From contig NZ_JAFBIX010000007.1 of assembly GCF_021531895.1 (NCBI RefSeq), forward strand, positions 1 to 64,000: a stretch of DNA of 64,000 nucleotides, in the 5' to 3' direction. The notes below the pieces were generated by a model. It searched no databases, was not told where the DNA came from, and saw nothing but the letters and a program-made list of their open reading frames with translations. Below are positions 25,630 through 33,623 of the stretch, one piece after another. The translations under genes were made by a program, and so were the position numbers. Each line of letters opens with the position of its first letter. The first letter of the stretch is position 1. This stretch comes from Faecalicatena contorta (GTDB taxonomy: Bacteria > Bacillota > Clostridia > Lachnospirales > Lachnospiraceae).

Positions 25630-25911
25630 ATGAATGTGATGCCAGTATCAGAATTGATTGATAAAGTGAAGCGAATATGCCAGGATCATGGCGTAGAACG
25701 ATTGGATTTGTTTGGTTCTTTTGCTACAGGTACTGCATTGCCAACCAGTGATATTGATTTTGTGGTATATGGGTGTAAAGATGTTGAAAAGCTTGAACGA
25801 GAACTGGAAGAAATTGACACGCTGCGAAAGATAGACATTTTTGATTATGACAGTATTCACAATGAATTTCTTTTGGAGGATATAAAAAATTATGGAAAGC
25901 AAATATATTAA
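25630..25911 (+). CDS. MNT-type nucleotidyltransferase (antitoxin)
   Basis: A 93-residue minimal nucleotidyltransferase. LDLFGSFATGTALPTSDIDFVVYG carries the GS-X-AxG and SDID catalytic motifs; a third acidic residue is likely in KIDIFDYDSI. In MNT/HEPN (MntA/HepT) systems the MNT protein neutralises the HEPN RNase by attaching AMP to a Tyr. GAGGGGG precedes the ATG. It overlaps the HEPN gene by 20 bases, in the usual order. Part of an accessory block between the VWA and MoxR genes. Confidence 0.88.
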   Translation: MNVMPVSELIDKVKRICQDHGVERLDLFGSFATGTALPTSDIDFVVYGCKDVEKLERELEEIDTLRKIDIFDYDSIHNEFLLEDIKNYGKQIY

Positions 25912-26305
25912 TCGATACAATACATTTTGTAAAAGTTTGAAAAATCTGGAAAAGAGTAGAACTGCGGATCCGAAAGCTGATTTTGTTCTGGAAGGTACAG
26001 TATTGAATTTTTCACTTACTTTTGATATCTCATGGAAAGTTATGAAAGATATTCTGGTAAAACAGCTTGGTGTCCTTGATTTTGCCATCGGTTCTCCACG
26101 GGCAACTTTGCAACAGGCTTTTACGAACCATATGATAGATGATGATCAGTGGATGGTAATGTTGAAGACTCGAAATCAACTTGCCCATGATTATGACGGA
26201 ACTTTTGCAAAAGAAAGATTTCAGGATATTATAAATGTGTATTATCCATTGTTTGTGAAATTTCAGGACACAGCTAAAAAGTATTATGAGGACATTACAG
26301 AATAA
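25892..26305 (+). CDS. HEPN-domain toxin (HI0074/HepT-like)
   Basis: A 137-residue helical protein of the nucleotidyltransferase substrate-binding (HI0074) type. The HEPN active-site motif R-X4-H-X-Y is present as RNQLAHDY (near residue 94-101), the form found in HepT RNases where the Tyr is the AMPylation target. FSLTFDISWKVMKDIL and SPRATLQQAF are family features. Start 25892 lies within the MNT gene, so translation is coupled. It should cleave RNA when free of its partner. Confidence 0.88.
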   Translation: MESKYINRYNTFCKSLKNLEKSRTADPKADFVLEGTVLNFSLTFDISWKVMKDILVKQLGVLDFAIGSPRATLQQAFTNHMIDDDQWMVMLKTRNQLAHDYDGTFAKERFQDIINVYYPLFVKFQDTAKKYYEDITE

Positions 26306-26335
26306 ATGATAGGACAGAGATAAAAAGGACAGATT

Positions 26336-27838
26336 ATGGATATCAAGAGAGCAAAACAAGAGATTAAGGATTCGATTGAAGCGTATTTGAAGAAAGATGC
26401 GGATGGGGAGTATATGATACCGGCGATCCGTCAGCGCCCGATTCTTCTGATGGGGCCTCCGGGAATCGGTAAGACACAGATCATGGAGCAGATTGCGAAG
26501 GAGTATAAGATTGGACTGGTGTCTTATACGATCACGCATCATACGCGGCAGAGTGCTATCGGTCTGCCGTTTATTCAGGAGAAGATGTACGGCGGCAAGA
26601 AGCATTCGGTCACAGAGTATACCATGAGTGAGATCATTGCTTCGGTGTATGATAAGATAGAGGCTACAGGAATCAAAGAGGGAATCCTCTTCATAGATGA
26701 GATTAACTGTGTGTCAGAGACTTTGGCACCGACAATGCTGCAGTTCTTGCAGTGTAAGATGTTCGGCAACCAGAAAGTGCCGGAAGGATGGATCATTGTG
26801 GCAGCGGGGAATCCGCCGGAGTATAATAAGTCCGTGCGGGACTTTGATATCGTGACTTTGGATCGCATCAAGAAGATTGATGTGGAAGAGAATTATGAAG
26901 TGTGGAAGGAATATGCTTATCAGGCGGAGATTCATCCGGCGATTCTGGCATATCTTGAGATCCGCAAGGATCATTTTTACCGGATTGAGACGACGGTAGA
27001 TGGAAAGGTATTTGCAACAGCCCGTGGCTGGGAAGATCTGTCTCAGCTTTTGAAGGTATATGAAGCTTTGGGTAAAAAAGCAGACCGTGAGGTGGTCCAT
27101 CAGTATATCCAGCACTGGAAGATTGCTAAGGATTTTGCCAATTATCTGGTGTTATATGAGAAATATAAGAAGGATTATGGTCTGGAGAAGATTATAGAAG
27201 GCTGTTATAGTAAAGAGACTCTGGAACAGCTGAATTATGCTCCGTTTGATGAACGGCTGAGTGTGGTTCATATGTTGATTGGAAGACTGGGAAGTCTGTT
27301 CAAGGAATACTTTGTAGAAGATCAGTATGTGACGATGCTGTATGAATATCTACGACTGTACAAGGAGAATCTGGATCTGGAAGAAGTGACTGCTCAGGCG
27401 GAAGGTGCTTATGAGACCTTGCGTAAGGCAGAGCAGTTGACGAAACTGCAGGATAAGATTTATCGAAAGGTTGTTGAGACTTTAGAGCGGTTCGGACAGA
27501 TGGTGCAGCAAGATCATCTTACAAGTGAGGCGGCATTTGCCAGGGTAAAAGAGGAATTTCAACAGTCAGTGGAAGTACGGGAGCAAGTAGTGGAACATAC
27601 ATTACAGTCACTGAATCATGCGTTTGATTTTATGGAAGATGCATTTGGGGACAGTCAGGAGATGGTTGCCTTCGTCACAGAACTGAATACGAATTATTAC
27701 AGTATTCAGTTCCTGAAAGACAATGATTGTGATAAATATTATCGCTATAACAAGCGGTTACTGTTCGATGAACAGCAGCAGGAGATCCTGAAGGAATTAG
27801 ATGAAGTGGAACAGGATCTGAATACTGCTTTGAAATAA
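26336..27838 (+). CDS. MoxR-type AAA+ ATPase
   Basis: A 500-residue AAA+ protein. Walker A is LMGPPGIGKTQIM, followed by a TITHHTRQSAIGLPFI insert and Walker B GILFIDEINCVSETLAPTMLQFLQ. Sensor 1 is IVAAGNPPEYNKSVRDFD with TLDRIKKIDV downstream. A long C-terminal helical part (about 250-500) is typical of the subgroup that accompanies DUF2201 VWA proteins. AAAGGA precedes the ATG. Its expected partner is at 22948, so the accessory block 24241-26305 seems to separate a functional pair. Followed 17 bases later by an ArsC-like gene. Confidence 0.9.
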   Translation: MDIKRAKQEIKDSIEAYLKKDADGEYMIPAIRQRPILLMGPPGIGKTQIMEQIAKEYKIGLVSYTITHHTRQSAIGLPFIQEKMYGGKKHSVTEYTMSEIIASVYDKIEATGIKEGILFIDEINCVSETLAPTMLQFLQCKMFGNQKVPEGWIIVAAGNPPEYNKSVRDFDIVTLDRIKKIDVEENYEVWKEYAYQAEIHPAILAYLEIRKDHFYRIETTVDGKVFATARGWEDLSQLLKVYEALGKKADREVVHQYIQHWKIAKDFANYLVLYEKYKKDYGLEKIIEGCYSKETLEQLNYAPFDERLSVVHMLIGRLGSLFKEYFVEDQYVTMLYEYLRLYKENLDLEEVTAQAEGAYETLRKAEQLTKLQDKIYRKVVETLERFGQMVQQDHLTSEAAFARVKEEFQQSVEVREQVVEHTLQSLNHAFDFMEDAFGDSQEMVAFVTELNTNYYSIQFLKDNDCDKYYRYNKRLLFDEQQQEILKELDEVEQDLNTALK

Positions 27839-27855
27839 GAGGAGGAGAAAGAAGA

Positions 27856-28203
27856 ATGTTATTCGTATATTATCCAAAATGCAGTACTTGCCAGAGGGCA
27901 AAGAAATGGCTGGAAGAGAAGCAGATTATATTTGAAGCGCGGGATGTTAAGCTTCAGAATCCTACGAAAGAGGAATTGATCGAATGGCATCAGAGAAGTG
28001 GACTTCCATTGAAGAAATTTTTTAATACCAGTGGTATGCTCTATCGGGAGATGCAGTTAAAGGACCGGCTTCCTGAGATGTCTGAAGAAGAGCAGTATGA
28101 CTTGCTGGCTTCTGATGGAATGCTGGTGAAGCGTCCGATTGTTGTGACGGATGATCTGGTGTTGGTCGGATTCCGTGAGAAAGAGTGGGAAAAGCTAGTA
28201 TAA
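27856..28203 (+). CDS. ArsC/Spx-family thioredoxin-fold protein
   Basis: A 115-residue ArsC-family protein. YYPKCSTCQRAKKWLEE supplies the C-X-X-C redox site near residue 10-13. SGLPLKKFFNTSG and KRPIVVTDDLVLVGFREKEW are conserved in the YffB/Spx/ArsC group. The C-X-X-C form is often called an arsenate reductase family protein but more often has an Spx-like redox-regulatory role; substrate unknown. GGAGGAG precedes the ATG. It is last in the MoxR transcript. Confidence 0.85.
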   Translation: MLFVYYPKCSTCQRAKKWLEEKQIIFEARDVKLQNPTKEELIEWHQRSGLPLKKFFNTSGMLYREMQLKDRLPEMSEEEQYDLLASDGMLVKRPIVVTDDLVLVGFREKEWEKLV

Positions 28204-28227
28204 CTTGGATAATTTTTGTGTTTTTTA

Positions 28228-28256
28228 TTGACAGCAATCGAAAGAATTTCTATAAT
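28228..28256 (+). promoter_or_regulatory. Consensus sigma-A promoter of mntP
   Basis: TTGACA (28228-28233), 17-base spacer, TATAAT (28251-28256), a perfect match to consensus. The transcript starts just before the riboswitch, so control should lie almost entirely in the leader RNA. Confidence 0.85.
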
Positions 28257-28262
28257 ATCAAT

Positions 28263-28352
28263 TACGGTAAGGGAGTAGTTGGCGCTAAGAATGCGTAGTT
28301 TTGTCAACATACTGATGCACAAGGCATCTGGCATTACTTTAAATGATGAGAC
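28263..28352 (+). ncRNA. yybP-ykoY manganese riboswitch
   Basis: The leader has the family's conserved pieces in order: TAAGGGAGTAGTTGGCG (from 28268), GTCAACATACTGATG and CATCTGGC in the second paired arm, and ATGAGACTTA at the 3' side. It lies between a strong promoter and a terminator whose 5' arm overlaps the last aptamer bases, and upstream of a Mn exporter gene. Binding Mn2+ should prevent terminator formation and switch mntP on. Exact edges are approximate. Confidence 0.85.
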
Positions 28353-28386
28353 TTATCCGTGGATATGCCACGGATAGGTCTTTTTA
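28350..28386 (+). terminator. Riboswitch expression-platform terminator
   Basis: GACTTATCCGTGG (28350-28362) pairs with CCACGGATAGGTC (28368-28380, one G-T pair), followed by TTTTTA. Its 5' arm shares the GACTTA segment with the aptamer, the expected mutually exclusive design. Confidence 0.85.
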
Positions 28387-28444
28387 TATGCACTCCTGTT
28401 GCCGGGTATCCGGAAGATAGAATATTCACAAAAGGAGAAGGAAT

Positions 28445-29011
28445 ATGGGATTGATAGAATTATTTTTGATTGCGGTAGGCTTGTCTATGGATGCATTTGC
28501 AGTATCTGTCTGTAAGGGCCTTGCGATGAAGCGGTGTACGTGGAGCAAGGCGGGGATTGTTGGACTGTATTTTGGTGGATTTCAGGCATTGATGCCGTTG
28601 ATTGGTTATATTTTGGGTGTGCAGTTTAAAGATGTCATTACTTCGGTTGATCATTGGATTGCGTTTATCCTGTTGGGAATCATAGGAGGAAATATGATTC
28701 GGGAAGCACTGGGTTCCTGTGATGAGTGCGAGGAGACGGATGAGTCATTGGATGTGAGAACCATGTTGGGTCTTGCGGTGGCAACCAGTATTGATGCATT
28801 GGCAGTTGGGGTGACATTTGCCTTTTTACAGGTAAATATTGTACCTGCAGTAAGTTTTATTGGGGTGATTACATTTACTTTATCCGTCGCAGGTGTTAAA
28901 ATAGGCAATGTATTCGGAACAAAATACCAGACGAAGGCAGAGAGTATTGGCGGTATTATCCTGGCTCTTATGGGATGTAAGATTCTGCTGGAGCATCTGG
29001 GCGTAATATAG
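28445..29011 (+). CDS. mntP: Manganese efflux protein MntP
   Basis: A 188-residue membrane protein with six hydrophobic helices in two repeats. The paired acidic motifs are [14 protein letters not shown] and [16 protein letters not shown], the Asp residues thought to carry Mn2+. The central loop is acidic ([14 protein letters not shown]). AAGGAG precedes the ATG. Controlled by the upstream yybP-ykoY riboswitch, so it exports Mn2+ when internal levels rise. Confidence 0.95.
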   Translation: MGLIELFLIAVGLSMDAFAVSVCKGLAMKRCTWSKAGIVGLYFGGFQALMPLIGYILGVQFKDVITSVDHWIAFILLGIIGGNMIREALGSCDECEETDESLDVRTMLGLAVATSIDALAVGVTFAFLQVNIVPAVSFIGVITFTLSVAGVKIGNVFGTKYQTKAESIGGIILALMGCKILLEHLGVI

Positions 29012-29056
29012 AGACGAATGACGTAGAAGTAATGTTCAGAAAAAAGGAGAAGACTG

Positions 29057-30010
29057 ATGAAGTGGAATCAATTTCGTTTGACGACGACAACAGAAGCAGA
29101 AGATATTGTCAGCAGTATGTTGATGGATCTGGGAATCCAGGGGGTACAGATTGAGGATAAGGTACCTTTGACTCAGGGAGACAAAGAGCAGATGTTCGTA
29201 GACATATTGCCGGATATGCCGGAAGATGACGGAAAGGCTTATCTGACGTTTTATCTGGATGAAGATGAGGACGCAGGAGCCATCCTGATGCAGGTGCGCA
29301 GAGAACTGGAAGAGATGAGAAGTTATCTGGACGTGGGTGAGTGCACGATTGAGGAGTCTCAGACAGAGGATGTAGACTGGGTGAATAACTGGAAGAAGTA
29401 TTTTCACCAGTTTTATATTGATGATATCCTTGTAATTCCGTCCTGGGAGAATGTCGAGCCGAAGGATCAGGATAAGATGATCATTCATATCGATCCGGGA
29501 ACTGCATTTGGAACAGGAATGCATGAGACGACCCAGCTTTGTATCCGCCAGTTGAAGAAATACGTGACGGAAGATACAGAGATCCTGGATGTGGGATGTG
29601 GAAGCGGAATCCTGGGGATGTTGGCACTCAAATTTGGAGCAAAGCATTCTGTAGGTACGGATCTGGATCCATGTGCGATTGATGCTACCCATGAGAATAT
29701 GGAAGTCAATGGGATTCGGAAAGATCAGTATGAAGTCATGATTGGCAATATTATTGATGACAAGGAAGTTCAGGATAAAGTCGGATATGAGAAATACGAT
29801 ATCGTAGTGGCAAATATTCTGGCAGATGTTCTGATCCCGTTGACGCCGGTCATTCTCCATCAACTGAAGGCTGGCGGAATCTATATTACCAGTGGTATTA
29901 TAGATGTGAAAGAAGAAGTGGTTGTAGAAGCTGTGAAGGCATCTGGCCTTGAGGTCCTGGAAGTGAATCATCAGGGAGAATGGGTGTCTGTTACAGCGAG
30001 AAAGAATTAG
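29057..30010 (+). CDS. prmA: Ribosomal protein L11 methyltransferase
   Basis: A 317-residue SAM-dependent enzyme that methylates ribosomal protein L11. The N-terminal substrate domain (about 1-120) includes WNQFRLTTTTEAEDIVSSML and DVDWVNNWKKYFHQF. The C-terminal methyltransferase has IDPGTAFGTGMHETTQLC, ILDVGCGSGILGMLALKFGA and DIVVANILADVL (the NPPY-like position). AAAAGGAG lies before the ATG. It is followed after 9 bases by rsmE, the common gene pair. Confidence 0.96.
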   Translation: MKWNQFRLTTTTEAEDIVSSMLMDLGIQGVQIEDKVPLTQGDKEQMFVDILPDMPEDDGKAYLTFYLDEDEDAGAILMQVRRELEEMRSYLDVGECTIEESQTEDVDWVNNWKKYFHQFYIDDILVIPSWENVEPKDQDKMIIHIDPGTAFGTGMHETTQLCIRQLKKYVTEDTEILDVGCGSGILGMLALKFGAKHSVGTDLDPCAIDATHENMEVNGIRKDQYEVMIGNIIDDKEVQDKVGYEKYDIVVANILADVLIPLTPVILHQLKAGGIYITSGIIDVKEEVVVEAVKASGLEVLEVNHQGEWVSVTARKN

Positions 30011-30019
30011 GAGCAGAGT

Positions 30020-30757
30020 ATGCAGCATTTTTTTGTGACACCTTCACAGGTGAAGGAAGAATGGATCTATGTGGAAGGGTCTGATGTGAATCATATGAAG
30101 AATGTTCTGCGCATGCGTACAGGAGAAGAATTGATGGTCAGTGATGGCAATAATCTCCAGTATCGGTGTGCGGTAGAGCGTTATGAGGAAGAACTGGCGG
30201 TGTTGAAGATCCTGGAAGAATTGCCGGTGGATACAGAGTTGCCTTCGAAGATCTATCTGTTCCAGGGATTGCCGAAGCAGGATAAGATGGAACTGATCGT
30301 ACAGAAATCGGTAGAATTGGGAGTTTATCAGGTTATTCCTGTGGCAACAAAGCGTGCGGTCGTGAAGCTGGATGCGAAGAAGGCTGCCAGGAAGGTGGAA
30401 CGATGGCAGCAGATTGCCCAGAGCGCAGCGAAGCAGGCAGGGCGAGGATATATCCCGGAAGTGGCAGACGTAATGTCTTATCGTGAGGCATTGGAGTGTG
30501 CTTCGAAGCTAGATGTTGTACTGATTCCATATGAACTTGCTGAGGGGATGAAGGAGACCAAATCTGTGATTGAATCCATTTATCCCGGACAATCGATTGG
30601 AATCTTCATCGGGCCAGAAGGTGGATTCGAGAAAGAGGAAGTAGAACAGGCGTTAGAGTATGGTGCCCATGCAATAACATTGGGAAAGAGAATCTTGCGG
30701 ACAGAGACGGCAGGACTTACGACATTATCCGTTTTGATGTTCCATTTGGAAGGGTAA
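30020..30757 (+). CDS. rsmE: 16S rRNA m3U1498 methyltransferase
   Basis: A 245-residue SPOUT methyltransferase that modifies U1498 of 16S rRNA. The N-terminus is a PUA-like domain (MQHFFVTPSQV...VNHMKNVLRMRTGEELMVSDG). The knot domain has LPKQDKMELIVQKSVELGV, QSAAKQAGRG, GIFIGPEGGFEKEEV and LGKRILRTETAGL. GGAG precedes the ATG. Downstream of prmA in one transcript. Confidence 0.95.
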   Translation: MQHFFVTPSQVKEEWIYVEGSDVNHMKNVLRMRTGEELMVSDGNNLQYRCAVERYEEELAVLKILEELPVDTELPSKIYLFQGLPKQDKMELIVQKSVELGVYQVIPVATKRAVVKLDAKKAARKVERWQQIAQSAAKQAGRGYIPEVADVMSYREALECASKLDVVLIPYELAEGMKETKSVIESIYPGQSIGIFIGPEGGFEKEEVEQALEYGAHAITLGKRILRTETAGLTTLSVLMFHLEG

Positions 30758-30797
30758 TCACATAATCTGGTAGTAAGAAGAAGCATAGGAAGTGAAA

Positions 30798-31961
30798 ATG
30801 ATGAAAGAGATCTATTTGGACAATTCTGCGACGACCCGGGCTTATGACAGTGTCGGGGATCTTGTGCGGAAGGTAATGTGTGAAGACTATGGCAATCCGT
30901 CTTCCATGCATGCAAAAGGCGTGGAGGCAGAGAAGTATATAAAAGAAGCAAAGGAGACATTTGCGAAGCTTTTGAAGGTTCAGGAGAAGGAAGTGTTCTT
31001 TACTTCTGGCGGAACAGAGAGTGATAATCTGGCGCTGATTGGTGCTGCAAGAGCGAATCACAGGGCTGGAAAACATCTGATCACAACATCCATTGAACAT
31101 CCGGCAATCATTAATACGATGCGATATCTGGAGGAAGAGGAAGGTTTTCGTGTTACCTATCTTCCTGTTGATAAGTACGGAAGAGTGAAGCTGGATGCTT
31201 TGCAGGATGCGCTTTGTAAGGATACGATTCTGGTGTCCATTATGTATGTGAATAATGAAGTGGGATCGGTGCAGCCCATACAGGAAGCTGCAAGTATTGT
31301 GAAGGCTTATAATAAGAATATCCTGTTCCATGTAGATGCAGTACAGGGCTTTGGCAAGTATCATATATATCCGAAGAAATTAAAGGTAGATATGTGTTCT
31401 ATCAGTGGCCATAAGATCCATGGCCCGAAAGGAACGGGGGCATTATATATCGGTGAGAATGTTAAGATCAAGCCAATCGTATTCGGAGGCGGACAGCAGA
31501 AGGATATCCGTTCCGGTACGGAAAATGTTCCGGGAATTGCCGGACTTTCTCTGGCAGCGAGGACGATTTACAAGGATTTGGACGCCAAAGTGGCAAAGAT
31601 GCGAGAATTGAAGCAGCATTTTATCGATGGCGTCAGTCAGATTGAGGATATAACGATTCATGGATTGTATGATGAGACTTCAGCACCGCATATTATCAGC
31701 GTGGGATTTGCTGGAATTCGAAGTGAAGTATTGTTGCATGCGTTAGAAGATAAGGGGATCTATGTGTCTTCCGGTTCGGCATGTGCTTCCAATCATCCGC
31801 AGATCAGCGGCGTTCTCAAAGGGATTGGAGCAAAACAGGAATTCCTGGATGCGACGCTTAGGTTCAGTATGTCAGAATTTACAACCTTAGAAGAGATTGA
31901 CGATACGCTGGAGACACTATATAATATAGTACCGATGTTGAGAAGATATACCAGACATTAG
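30798..31961 (+). CDS. Cysteine desulfurase (IscS/NifS-type)
   Basis: A 387-residue PLP enzyme that takes sulfur from cysteine. EIYLDNSATTRAYDSV opens the fold. HVDAVQGFGKYHI and SISGHKIHGPKGTGALYI contain the PLP Lys, and VSSGSACASNHPQ carries the catalytic Cys in a group-I-like loop. AGGA lies 7 bases before ATG 30798; 30801 and GTG 30792 are alternatives. It lies 24 bases before thiI, so it is probably the sulfur donor for tRNA 4-thiouridine rather than a general Fe-S enzyme. Confidence 0.93.
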   Translation: MMKEIYLDNSATTRAYDSVGDLVRKVMCEDYGNPSSMHAKGVEAEKYIKEAKETFAKLLKVQEKEVFFTSGGTESDNLALIGAARANHRAGKHLITTSIEHPAIINTMRYLEEEEGFRVTYLPVDKYGRVKLDALQDALCKDTILVSIMYVNNEVGSVQPIQEAASIVKAYNKNILFHVDAVQGFGKYHIYPKKLKVDMCSISGHKIHGPKGTGALYIGENVKIKPIVFGGGQQKDIRSGTENVPGIAGLSLAARTIYKDLDAKVAKMRELKQHFIDGVSQIEDITIHGLYDETSAPHIISVGFAGIRSEVLLHALEDKGIYVSSGSACASNHPQISGVLKGIGAKQEFLDATLRFSMSEFTTLEEIDDTLETLYNIVPMLRRYTRH

Positions 31962-31985
31962 GAGAATCTGATAGGAGAATAGAAG

Positions 31986-33167
31986 ATGAGATTTCATACT
32001 TTTTTGTTAAAATACGGTGAGATAGGAATTAAAGGAAAGAATCGCTACCTGTTTGAGGATGCACTCGTCAGACAGGTGCGCTTCGCCCTGAAGGATGTAG
32101 ATGGAGAATTTCAGGTACACAAGTCTCAGGCAAGGATCTATGTGGACTGTGAAGGAGATTATGATTACGATGATGCAGTGGAGCATCTGAAGAGAGTATT
32201 CGGTGTGGTTGGAATCTGTCCGGTTGTCCGCATGGAAGATCAGGGGTTTGACCAGCTGAAAAAAGATGTAGTTGCATATATGGATGAAGTATATCCGGAC
32301 AAGAATCTGACATTTAAGGTAGAATCCAGACGTGCCAGAAAGTCTTATCCAAAGAATTCTATGGAGATTAACTGTGATCTTGGAGAGGCGATTCTGGATG
32401 CATTTCCAGAGATTCGTGTAGATGTACATCACCCGGATGTGATGTTGAATGTGGAAGTGAGAAATGAAATCTACGTCTATTCTCAGATTATTCCTGGAGC
32501 AGGTGGAATGCCGGTTGGAACCAATGGAAAAGCGATGCTTCTGTTATCAGGAGGAATAGACAGTCCGGTAGCTGGTTATATGATATCCAAGCGCGGAGTA
32601 GGCATTGAGGCTACTTATTTCCATGCACCGCCGTATACCAGCGAACGTGCGAAGCAGAAGGTGATAGACCTGGCTAGAATCGTTTCTCGCTATTCTGGAC
32701 CGATCAAGCTTCATGTAGTGAATTTTACAGATATTCAATTGTATATTTATGATCAGTGTCCGCACGATGAACTGACGATTATTATGCGTCGTTATATGAT
32801 GCGTATTGCGGAGCATTTTGCAAAGGAAGATGGATGCCTTGGACTGATTACCGGAGAGAGTATTGGACAAGTAGCCAGTCAGACGATGCAGAGTCTGGCA
32901 GCAACGAACGATGTCTGTACGATTCCAGTCTATCGTCCGGTTATCGGATTCGACAAGCAGGAGATTGTAGACATCGCAGAGAAAATAGATACGTATGATA
33001 CATCTATTCAGCCTTTTGAAGATTGTTGTACGATCTTTGTGGCAAAGCATCCGGTTACGAAGCCGAATATCGATGTGATCCGCCGTTCTGAAGAGAACTT
33101 GAGTGAGAAGATTGATCAGTTGGTACAGGAAGCAATTGATACTGTAGAGATTATCGAAGTGAAGTAA
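31986..33167 (+). CDS. thiI: tRNA 4-thiouridine synthetase
   Basis: A 393-residue ThiI of the short form without a rhodanese domain. An N-terminal ferredoxin-like/THUMP region (about 1-165) is followed by the PP-loop AMP-forming domain: LLLSGGIDSPVAGYMISKRG, TYFHAPPYTSERAKQKVIDLA, TGESIGQVASQTMQSL, and CCTIFVAKHPVTKP. AGGAG precedes the ATG. Without the rhodanese Cys, persulfide transfer must use other Cys residues; the co-transcribed desulfurase supplies sulfur. Confidence 0.95.
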   Translation: MRFHTFLLKYGEIGIKGKNRYLFEDALVRQVRFALKDVDGEFQVHKSQARIYVDCEGDYDYDDAVEHLKRVFGVVGICPVVRMEDQGFDQLKKDVVAYMDEVYPDKNLTFKVESRRARKSYPKNSMEINCDLGEAILDAFPEIRVDVHHPDVMLNVEVRNEIYVYSQIIPGAGGMPVGTNGKAMLLLSGGIDSPVAGYMISKRGVGIEATYFHAPPYTSERAKQKVIDLARIVSRYSGPIKLHVVNFTDIQLYIYDQCPHDELTIIMRRYMMRIAEHFAKEDGCLGLITGESIGQVASQTMQSLAATNDVCTIPVYRPVIGFDKQEIVDIAEKIDTYDTSIQPFEDCCTIFVAKHPVTKPNIDVIRRSEENLSEKIDQLVQEAIDTVEIIEVK

Positions 33168-33194
33168 GCGTAATAGATCTGGTTGAGAAAAAAA

Positions 33195-33229
33195 GGTCAG
33201 ACCCTGTAAGATACAAGGCCTGACCATTT
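33195..33229. terminator. Bidirectional terminator between thiI and the HPr-like gene
   Basis: GGTCAG (33195-33200) pairs with CTGACC (33220-33225), with a partly paired interior. An A-run precedes and a T-run follows, so it can serve both converging genes. Confidence 0.7.
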
Positions 33230-33241
33230 TCCATCATTTTA

Positions 33242-33475
33242 TTAGCAGATGTATGGCTTTAATGTCTCAAGAATTGTGTCGATTTCTGCATTGTCAGCAT
33301 GGATATTCAGATCAATTGGTTTAGAAAGATCCAAACTGAAGATACCCATGATAGATTTTGCATCAATAACGTATCTTCCAGATACCAGATCAAAATCATA
33401 GTCGAACTTTGTGATATCATTTACAAAAGATTTTACCTTATCGATCGAATTTAAAGAAATCTGAACTGTTTTCAT
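33242..33475 (-). CDS. HPr-like protein lacking the active-site His
   Basis: A 77-residue HPr-fold protein. The regulatory serine region is kept (DAKSIMGIFSLDLSKPIDL, equivalent to the Ser46 KSIMGV block). The usual GLHARPA active-site segment near residue 15 is replaced by SIDKVKSFVNDI, with no His. It therefore cannot carry phosphate from enzyme I. Like Bacillus Crh, it could act only as a regulatory partner if an HPr kinase modifies its Ser; that is inferred. AGGAGG precedes the ATG. It stands alone between converging thiI and the divergent mtaB. Confidence 0.85.
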   Translation of the reverse strand: MKTVQISLNSIDKVKSFVNDITKFDYDFDLVSGRYVIDAKSIMGIFSLDLSKPIDLNIHADNAEIDTILETLKPYIC

Positions 33476-33623
33476 GTTGGAAATACCTCCTTAGCTTCAT
33501 TTCGTGTTCTATAAACATCTTAAGAGTAAGGGGTATAAAAGTCAAGGAACAATTTGCCAAAGAATGTAAATTAATTTTAATGAATCTTACAACAATATAC
33601 ATAGAAAGGGTTTGTGGGAAGAT

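Noticed and set aside
29036-30028. 330-codon antisense ORF opposite prmA
   Set aside because: It mirrors the well-supported prmA frame. The translation is rich in His, Ile and Leu with no domain, and there is no RBS.
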